Shown here: in pieces, positions 1 to 4,743 of the stretch
Position numbering within the stretch: the first letter of the stretch is position 1
Layout: each line of letters begins with the position of its first letter
Assembly: GCA_017883105.1 (NCBI GenBank)
Contig: JADGOF010000103.1
Coordinates: forward strand, 1 to 7,273
DNA: 7,273 nucleotides
Source of the DNA: Acidimicrobiales bacterium
GTDB taxonomy: Bacteria > Actinomycetota > Acidimicrobiia > Acidimicrobiales > RAAP-2
Direction: 5' to 3'
The notes under the pieces: model-generated
Told to the model about the DNA's origin: nothing
What the model saw: the letters and a program-made list of their open reading frames with translations, nothing else
Databases searched by the model: none
Translations under genes and position numbers: made by a program

Positions 1-231
1 GGGGCCGACAAGGTGGCCATCGACCTGACCAAGCTCCACACGGTGAGCGGACCGGAACGGGACCTCCTTCGTCGGTTCCTCAGCATGATCCAGGTCCACC
101 GCCAGGACTTCAATGGCCGGATGATCACCATCCGCGCCGAGGACGTGCGGGCCATCGCCTGTCTGTTCGGGGTCACCCCGGACAGCATGGGTGCCCGATT
201 GGATGAGCTCGGCCTTCTCGTCAACGTCTGA
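1..231 (+). CDS. Small unrecognised protein, probably 5'-truncated by the window edge
   Basis: The frame is open from the first base and stops with TGA at 229-231. A GTG at 13 could start a 72-residue protein (MAIDLTKLHT...). The codons before it also read sensibly (G-A-D-K), and too little upstream sequence is present to judge a ribosome binding site, so the true start may lie outside the window. I do not recognise the family. The C-terminal third (RAEDVRAIACLFGVTPDSM, then ARLDELGLLV) has the spacing of a helix-turn-helix or winged-helix unit: a helix, a GV turn, a second helix and a strand. DNA binding is therefore possible, but this is inference from pattern alone. There are no membrane segments and no cysteines apart from one in IACLFG. 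A 31-nt gap separates it from the helix-turn-helix gene downstream on the same strand, so the two may be co-transcribed. Confidence 0.6.
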   Translation, partial: GADKVAIDLTKLHTVSGPERDLLRRFLSMIQVHRQDFNGRMITIRAEDVRAIACLFGVTPDSMGARLDELGLLVNV

Positions 232-247
232 TGGGCCCAGTGGAGAC

Positions 248-253
248 GGAGGG
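248..253 (+). promoter_or_regulatory. Ribosome binding site deciding the start of the HTH gene
   Basis: GGAGGG lies 9 nt upstream of the ATG at 263 and is the best Shine-Dalgarno match in the left part of the window. It supports starting the helix-turn-helix gene at 263. The alternative in-frame GTG at 191 would overlap the previous gene by 41 nt and add a Ser/Gly-rich stretch with no resemblance to the family. Confidence 0.6.
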
Positions 254-262
254 CGCACGGGC

Positions 263-532
263 ATGACCGAAGCGATCAGCTGGCGGAGCACCAAGGAGGC
301 GGCCGAGCGGTTGGGGGTCACCCTGCGCAGCCTGTACCGGTTCATCGACGAGGGCGACCTGGTGGCGTACAAGTTCGGCCGGGTCATCCGCATCCAACAG
401 ACCGACATCGACCGGTTTATCGCGGCCAGCCGGATCACCCCGGGGAGCCTCGAGCACCTCTATCCCGAGGTGAAGGGCGCGGTCCGCAACGGGATCCCCA
501 CCAACGGTGCGGCGACCTCCGAAGCCAGCTGA
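263..532 (+). CDS. Excisionase/BldC-type helix-turn-helix DNA-binding protein
   Basis: This 89-residue protein has one recognisable domain. Residues about 7-54 form the compact helix-turn-helix of the excisionase/MerR-like superfamily (HTH_17 type): WRSTKEAAERLGVTLRSLYR, then FIDEGDLVAYKFGR and VIRIQQTDIDRFI. In such proteins the T-KEAAERLGV-LRSLYR part is the recognition unit, and the strand pair YKFGRVIRI forms the wing. The tail (residues 55-89) is polar and probably flexible. BldC-type regulators have this size and layout; xis-type excisionases do too, but no integrase or att-like sequence is visible nearby, so a chromosomal regulator is more likely. The start at 263 is chosen for its GGAGGG site. 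The gene ends 5 nt before the GTG of the HIT gene, which suggests one transcript. Its target is unknown. Confidence 0.85.
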   Translation: MTEAISWRSTKEAAERLGVTLRSLYRFIDEGDLVAYKFGRVIRIQQTDIDRFIAASRITPGSLEHLYPEVKGAVRNGIPTNGAATSEAS

Positions 533-537
533 CCCCT

Positions 538-888
538 GTGGCCGACTGCCTGTTCTGCGGCATCGTCGCCGGCGACATCCCCGCCGACGTGGTCTGCTCC
601 GATGAATACACCGTCGCCTTTCGCGACCTCAGCCCCCAGGCGCCCCTCCATGTCCTGGTTGTCCCGAGGCGGCACATCGTCAACGCCTCGACGGTGACCG
701 ACAAGGACGGCGACGTGGTGGCGGCCATGTTGATGGCGGCCAATGCGGTGGCCGACGCCGCGGGCTTCGGCGGCGAAGACCGGGGCTTCCGCCTGGTCTT
801 CAACGTGGGGCCCGACGCCCTCAACTCGGTGGACCACCTTCACCTCCATGTGCTGGGCGGCCGCACCTTCGACTGGCCCCCGGGCTGA
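538..888 (+). CDS. HIT-family (HINT-type) nucleotide-binding protein
   Basis: This complete 116-residue cytosolic protein belongs to the histidine-triad family, whose members bind or hydrolyse nucleotides such as adenosine 5'-phosphoramidates and related AMP conjugates. The triad is H100-L-H102-L-H104-V-L, followed by GGR. N89 in FNVG is the usual conserved Asn before the triad. C4 and C7 (CLFC) together with H46 and H100 could bind zinc, as in many bacterial HIT proteins. The residues before the triad are A-L-N-S-V where HINT proteins usually have A-G-Q-x-V. The C-terminal FDWPPG resembles actinobacterial HIT proteins found next to phoH. The GTG start lies 5 nt after the previous stop, with no strong Shine-Dalgarno sequence, so translation may be coupled to the upstream gene. 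The physiological substrate cannot be read from the sequence. Confidence 0.93.
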   Translation: MADCLFCGIVAGDIPADVVCSDEYTVAFRDLSPQAPLHVLVVPRRHIVNASTVTDKDGDVVAAMLMAANAVADAAGFGGEDRGFRLVFNVGPDALNSVDHLHLHVLGGRTFDWPPG

Positions 889-944
889 TCGAAGAGAATC
901 CGGGGCGGCGGCACCCCTCGATCGGATCGCCGGCGTCGGCCCGC

Positions 945-953
945 TGGTAGGGT
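945..953 (+). promoter_or_regulatory. Candidate extended -10 element upstream of phoH
   Basis: TGG-TAGGGT sits in the 81-nt gap between the HIT gene and phoH and fits an extended -10 (TGn followed by TAnnnT). A start site 6-8 nt downstream would fall near 960, about 10 nt before the phoH GTG, giving a very short leader. No convincing -35 is visible. The surrounding 9-mer GGTAGGGTC (946-954) also occurs upstream of the minus-strand helicase. The same gap has a short GGGG...CCCC inverted repeat (902-905 with 914-917) inside a wider GATCGA...TCGATC pair (887-892 with 918-923), which might weakly terminate the HIT transcript. Confidence 0.4.
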
Positions 954-969
954 CAGGTCCAGAGCACAC

Positions 970-1935
970 GTGGCAGGCACCAAGGTCAAAATCCTCGTTC
1001 CCGGTAACCATCTCATGGCCGGCCTCCTTGGCCAGCGCGACGAGTTGCTGCGCTTGATCGAGGGAACGTTCGACGGTGTCCGGATAGCGGTGCGCGGCAA
1101 CGAGATCTCCATCGAGGGTGACGGCGCCGAGCGGGTGGCCGCACTGTTCGAAGAGCTGATCATCCTGCTCGAGTCTGGACAAGGTCTCGATGCCGTCCAG
1201 GTGCACCGGACCATCGACATGATGGGTGGTGATCTGCGACCGTCCGAGGTGCTCACCTCCGAGCTGCTGCGGTCGTCCCGGGGGAGGGCGGTGCGCCCGA
1301 AGACCGGCGGGCAGAAGGAGTACGCGGACGCCATCGCCTCCAACATCGTGACCTTCGGGATCGGGCCGGCCGGTACCGGAAAGTCCTATCTGGCCGTGGC
1401 CCTGGCCGTGCAGGCCCTGCAGGCCCGGCAGGTCAACCGGATCATCCTCACCCGCCCGGCGGTGGAAGCCGGCGAACGCCTGGGGTTTCTGCCCGGCGAC
1501 CTAATGGCCAAGGTCGACCCTTACCTGCGCCCGCTGTACGACGCCCTCCACGACCTGCTCGAACCCGAGGGGGCCCAACGGCTGATCGACAGGGGTGCCG
1601 TCGAGGTCGCCCCCCTGGCCTTCATGAGGGGGCGCACGCTCAACAACAGCTTCATCATCCTCGACGAGGCTCAGAACACGAGTCCCGAGCAGATGAAGAT
1701 GTTCCTCACCCGGATCGGATTCGGCTCCAAGGCGGTGGTCACCGGGGACATTACCCAGATCGACGTGCCGGGGGGCCGCTCCGGGCTGGTAGGCCTCGAT
1801 CGTGTCCTCTCCGGGGTGCCCGACCTCGCATTCGTCCATCTCACCCAGCGGGACGTGGTGCGCCACCGCATCGTGGCCGACATCGTGGCCGCCTACGAGC
1901 GCCAGAAACCTGCGGACGACTCCCGTGTCCGTTGA
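970..1935 (+). CDS. phoH: PhoH-family ATPase (PhoH-like/YbeZ)
   Basis: This complete 321-residue cytosolic P-loop ATPase is of the PhoH/YbeZ type. The N-terminal part (about 5-90) matches the usual PhoH-like N-domain, with GQRDELLRLIE and VRIAVRGNEISIEGD. The PhoH ATPase domain covers about 112-310. Walker A is GPAGTGKS (132-139), Walker B is FIILDEAQN (228-236, D232/E233), and the family-typical segments are TRPAVEAGERLGFLPGD (161-177) and VTGDITQ (257-263). Members hydrolyse ATP and are thought to act as RNA helicase/RNase partners in RNA metabolism; YbeZ works physically and genetically with YbeY. The GTG start at 970 places the N-domain at the normal distance. The Shine-Dalgarno sequence is weak, and a candidate -10 lies just upstream. 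The 3' end overlaps ybeY by 11 nt. The assignment is firm; the exact biochemical activity is less so. The name phoH is historical and does not imply phosphate control here. Confidence 0.95.
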   Translation: MAGTKVKILVPGNHLMAGLLGQRDELLRLIEGTFDGVRIAVRGNEISIEGDGAERVAALFEELIILLESGQGLDAVQVHRTIDMMGGDLRPSEVLTSELLRSSRGRAVRPKTGGQKEYADAIASNIVTFGIGPAGTGKSYLAVALAVQALQARQVNRIILTRPAVEAGERLGFLPGDLMAKVDPYLRPLYDALHDLLEPEGAQRLIDRGAVEVAPLAFMRGRTLNNSFIILDEAQNTSPEQMKMFLTRIGFGSKAVVTGDITQIDVPGGRSGLVGLDRVLSGVPDLAFVHLTQRDVVRHRIVADIVAAYERQKPADDSRVR

Positions 1936-2431
1936 CATCTACTCGGCCGACGAACAGGCCGACCACCCGGTGGCCATCGGGCGCTGGTCCACACTGGCCC
2001 GCTCGGTGCTCGAAGCCGAGGGGATCACGGGGGACACCGAGGTCTCGTTGCTGTTCGTGGACGAGGCCACCATTGCATCGCTCAACGAGCGGTTCCTCGA
2101 CAAGGAAGGTCCGACCGACGTGCTGGCGTTTCCCATCGAGGACGAGGCCGACCGGAGCGGACGGTCTCCCGACGAAGGTGGTACCGGTCCCGCATCGATC
2201 GAGGCGGACACCGGTCGCCTGGTCCTGCTGGGGGACGTGGTGATCTGCCCGGCGGTGGCCGCGCTCAACGCGGTCGAACACGGTGCCACCTTCGACGACG
2301 AGATCGCCCTGCTGGTCGTGCACGGCCTCCTGCACCTCCTCGGCATGGACCACGTGGTCGATGCCGAGGCCGAAAGGATGGAGCAACGCGAGCAGCAGCT
2401 GTTGGCTCGCTTCTACCGCGTGGATCCATGA
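1925..2431 (+). CDS. ybeY: YbeY endoribonuclease (rRNA maturation factor)
   Basis: This 168-residue metallo-endoribonuclease acts in 16S rRNA 3'-end maturation and in quality control of defective 70S ribosomes. The signature HGLLHLLGMDH (133-143) supplies the three zinc-ligand histidines H133, H137 and H143. LNERFLDKEGPTDVLAFP (53-70) and LLGDVVICP (101-109) are the other two conserved blocks. The segment between these blocks, about 71-98, is a longer, acidic, Ser/Gly-rich loop than in E. coli YbeY. The GTG at 1925 is chosen because in-frame sequence upstream of it reads as an out-of-frame shadow of phoH (Ser/Pro/Trp-rich) and because MSVDIYSADE is a plausible N-terminus. The start overlaps the end of phoH by 11 nt, and the stop overlaps the next start as ATGA, so translation is probably coupled on both sides. 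Confidence 0.95.
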   Translation: MSVDIYSADEQADHPVAIGRWSTLARSVLEAEGITGDTEVSLLFVDEATIASLNERFLDKEGPTDVLAFPIEDEADRSGRSPDEGGTGPASIEADTGRLVLLGDVVICPAVAALNAVEHGATFDDEIALLVVHGLLHLLGMDHVVDAEAERMEQREQQLLARFYRVDP

Positions 2432-3741
2432 CCGGGGCAATCGGCGCACCGGTGGCCACCGGCACGTTCACTGGGGCCGACGTCATCTTGATCGCGGTGG
2501 TGCTGGTGCTGCTGGCCGCCTCCGCGTTGCTGGCGCTGGCCGAGACCAGCCTGGTCCGCATGAGCCGGGTCAAGGCCCTGGGTCTGGTGGAGGAAGGGCG
2601 GCGGGGGGCGAAGGTCCTGGTCCGCCTCACCGAGAATCCGCAAGGGTTCCTCAACCCGGTGCTGTTGCTGGTGCTGATCTGTCAGCTGGTGGTGGCCACC
2701 TTCGTTGGCGTCCTCGCCTCCGACTGGTTCGGCGCCTGGGGGGTGGCTGCGGCCACCGTGTTCGAGATCGTGGTGATCTTCGTCCTCGGTGAGGCGGTCC
2801 CGAAGAACTGGGCCGTGCGGCATCCCGAACGGGCTGCCCTGTTCAGCGCCCCGCTGGTGTCGGCCCTGGTGCACTTCTGGCCGGTCCGGGTGGTGTCGGG
2901 CGCCCTCATCGGACTGGCCAACCTGCTCATCGGGCAGAAGGGGGGCTACCTCGGGGCGCATGTGACCGAGTCCGAGCTGCTGGCCATGGCCGACGTCGCC
3001 CTCGAAGGAGAGGTGATCGAGACCGAGGAGCGAGCCCTCATCCACTCGATCATCGAGTTCGGTGACACGGTGGTGCGCGAGGTGATGGTGCCCCGTCCCG
3101 ACATGGTGACCATCGGCGCCGACGAGACGGTCGAGTCGGTACTGGAACGGGCCCTCGAAGTGGGGTTCAGCCGGATGCCCGCGGTCGACCAACAGGTCGA
3201 CGACGTGGTCGGCATCGCCTATACCAAGGACATGATCCGCACGGTGAGGGCGGGACAGGGCTCCGATGCCGTGCGCGCCCACCTCCGTCCGACGCACTTC
3301 GTGCCGGAGACCAAGCGGGTATCCGACATGATGCGGGAGATGCAGGCCGAGACCTTCCACCTGGCCGTGGTGGTCAACGAGTACGGCGGCACCGCCGGCC
3401 TGGTGACCCTGGAGGACCTCATTGAGGAGCTGGTGGGGGAGATCGTCGACGAGTTCGATGTGGAGGAGGCGACGGTCGAGGACCTCGGGGGCGGCGAGAT
3501 CCGGGTCAGCGCCCGACTGCCGGTCGACGAGGTCAACGACCTGATCGACGGCCGGCTGCCCACCGGGGCATGGGACACGGTGGGAGGGTTGGTGTTCGAT
3601 CTGCTGGGCCACGTCCCCGACGAGGGGGAGTCGGTGACCGTGGACAGGCTGTGCCTGGTGGCGGACCGGGTCAACGGCCGCCGCATCGAACGGGTCCGGA
3701 TCGTTCCGATGGCCGACCACGCGTTGGGCGGACAGGAGTGA
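2428..3741 (+). CDS. CNNM/CorC-family membrane protein (DUF21, CBS pair, CorC_HlyC domain)
   Basis: This 437-residue inner-membrane protein has the standard three-part layout of the hemolysin-C/CorC/CNNM family. DUF21 spans about 16-185, with hydrophobic segments near 18-37, 75-97, 105-121 and 138-165 and the typical ALLALAETSLVRMSRVKAL and FVLGEAVPK stretches. A pair of CBS domains (about 217-340) begins at VREVMVPRPDMVTI and ends at NEYGGTAGLVTLEDLIEELVGEI. The CorC_HlyC domain (about 352-430) contains LPVDEVNDLI and TVGGLVFDLLGHVP. Relatives bind ATP-Mg through the CBS pair and are implicated in Mg2+ efflux or tolerance; the old label 'hemolysin' is not supported by mechanism. Position after ybeY matches ybeX/corC, but this version has the full transmembrane domain that E. 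coli YbeX lacks. The ATG overlaps the ybeY stop by 4 nt without a clear Shine-Dalgarno sequence. Confidence 0.93.
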   Translation: MTGAIGAPVATGTFTGADVILIAVVLVLLAASALLALAETSLVRMSRVKALGLVEEGRRGAKVLVRLTENPQGFLNPVLLLVLICQLVVATFVGVLASDWFGAWGVAAATVFEIVVIFVLGEAVPKNWAVRHPERAALFSAPLVSALVHFWPVRVVSGALIGLANLLIGQKGGYLGAHVTESELLAMADVALEGEVIETEERALIHSIIEFGDTVVREVMVPRPDMVTIGADETVESVLERALEVGFSRMPAVDQQVDDVVGIAYTKDMIRTVRAGQGSDAVRAHLRPTHFVPETKRVSDMMREMQAETFHLAVVVNEYGGTAGLVTLEDLIEELVGEIVDEFDVEEATVEDLGGGEIRVSARLPVDEVNDLIDGRLPTGAWDTVGGLVFDLLGHVPDEGESVTVDRLCLVADRVNGRRIERVRIVPMADHALGGQE

Positions 3742-4697
3742 CCGTCTTCCGTTCGGGATTCGTCGCCGTGGTGGGCCGCCCCAATGTGGGCAAGTCGACC
3801 CTGGTCAACGCCATCGTCGGCACCAAGGTCACCATCACCTCGCCGCGGCCCAACACCACCCGCTCCCAGGTACGTGGCGTGCTCAACCGCCCGGATGCCC
3901 AGGTGGTCTTCGTGGACACACCGGGCCTGCACAAACCCCGCACTGCGTTGGGCGAGCGAATGAACGAATCGGCCACTTCGTCGCTCGACGATGTGGATGT
4001 CGTGGTGGCCATGGTCGAGGCCACCGGTGCGGTGGGGCCGGGCGACAAGATGGTGCTGACCCAGTCGGCCCGCCGGGTGCGGTCGATGGCTCGGGCCACC
4101 GCCCTCGAGCGCGAGCTGGTGACCGACGGTCCCGACGGGGCGGGTGAGCCGACCCTGTTGGTGGTGGTCAACAAGATCGACCGGGTCGGTCCCGACGGGA
4201 TCCTGACCCATCTGACCCAGGTGGCCTCGGTGATCGAAGGCATCGACCGCGACCAGGGCGGTGCTCCGGTCCCCGTCGAGTTCTTCCCCATCTCGGCGGC
4301 CACCGGCGAAGGGGTCGACGCCCTGGTCGACGCGGTGGTGGCTCGGATGCCCGAGGGCCCCCGCTACTACCCCGAGGGGATGGTGACCGACGTGGCCGAA
4401 GCCTTTTGGGTGGCCGACCTGGTCCGCGAGGAGCTGCTCCACCGGGTCCAGGACGAACTCCCCCACAGCATCGCCTGCCGGGTGACCGAGTGGGAGTGGC
4501 CGCGGGTCCGCTGCGAGATCCTGGTCGAGCGCGACTCCCAAAAGGGGATCGTCATCGGCAAAGGGGGGATCACCCTCAAGGAAGTGGGGACCGCAGTTCG
4601 CGAGCAGATGCCCCCCGGCGCCTATCTCGAGCTCTTCGTCCGGGTGGAGAAGCGGTGGCAGCACCGCGAAGACGCCCTCGACCGCCTCGGCTTCTGA
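3738..4697 (+). CDS. era: Era, ribosome-assembly GTPase
   Basis: This 319-residue GTPase binds the 3' end of 16S rRNA and assists 30S maturation. All G motifs are visible: G1 GRPNVGKS (13-20), G2 around T41 in SPRPNTTRSQ, G3 DTPG (60-63), G4 NKID (145-148) and G5 ISAATGEG (185-192). The C-terminal KH domain has IVIGKGGITLKEVG (271-284) with its GxxG loop at 274-277. At 319 residues it is a little longer than E. coli Era (about 300). Most of the excess lies between MVLTQ (105-109) and LLVVVNK (140-146), where about 20 extra residues rich in Arg, Ala, Gly and Asp are inserted. The GTG at 3738 overlaps the CNNM stop as GTGA, with GGGCGGA (3726-3732) as a possible ribosome binding site. It is the last gene of the plus-strand run. 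YbeY and Era are known partners in rRNA processing, which fits the shared operon. Confidence 0.96.
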   Translation: MTVFRSGFVAVVGRPNVGKSTLVNAIVGTKVTITSPRPNTTRSQVRGVLNRPDAQVVFVDTPGLHKPRTALGERMNESATSSLDDVDVVVAMVEATGAVGPGDKMVLTQSARRVRSMARATALERELVTDGPDGAGEPTLLVVVNKIDRVGPDGILTHLTQVASVIEGIDRDQGGAPVPVEFFPISAATGEGVDALVDAVVARMPEGPRYYPEGMVTDVAEAFWVADLVREELLHRVQDELPHSIACRVTEWEWPRVRCEILVERDSQKGIVIGKGGITLKEVGTAVREQMPPGAYLELFVRVEKRWQHREDALDRLGF

Positions 4698-4715
4698 TCT
4701 CGAAGCCCTCGGCTT
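4689..4715. terminator. Weak candidate hairpins between convergent era and helicase genes
   Basis: Only 46 nt separate the two stop codons. GGCTTC (4689-4694) is the reverse complement of GAAGCC (4702-4707), and AAGCC (4703-4707) also pairs with GGCTT (4711-4715). These are two mutually exclusive short hairpins, created by a direct repeat CCTCGGCTT at 4685-4693 and 4707-4715. The first overlaps the end of era. There is no T-tract on either strand, so intrinsic termination would be weak at best. The arms are short enough to occur by chance. Confidence 0.25.
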
Positions 4716-4743
4716 GCCCCATCCAGAGGCCGCCGGAACCGCC

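Noticed and set aside
232..245. TGGGCCCA palindrome between the first two genes
   Set aside because: An 8-bp G+C-rich palindrome is expected by chance at this base composition and sits at no clear regulatory spacing.
263..532. Excisionase-like protein as a sign of an integrated phage or plasmid
   Set aside because: No integrase, att-like repeat, phage gene or composition change is visible, and the neighbours are housekeeping genes. This HTH fold is common in chromosomal regulators.
460..1206. A 248-codon minus-strand frame across the HIT gene and the start of phoH
   Set aside because: It overlaps two certain genes and the intergenic gap and shows no recognisable protein features, so it is a shadow frame.
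2428..3741. Hemolysin or toxin role for the CNNM/CorC protein
   Set aside because: The hemolysin label is historical for this domain family. The DUF21-CBS-CorC layout points to a membrane ion-homeostasis protein.
4127..4199. CGGTCCCGACGGG repeated exactly 60 nt apart inside era
   Set aside because: Both copies encode G-P-D-G with the favoured codons of a G+C-rich gene, and the flanks do not align. The 13-nt match alone does not show that the Era insertion arose by duplication.
2413..4664. Long minus-strand open frames (up to 481 codons) opposite the CNNM and era genes
   Set aside because: They lie wholly antisense to firmly identified genes and read as His/Gly/Asp/Arg-rich low-quality protein. 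Such shadow frames are expected where high G+C codon bias removes stops.
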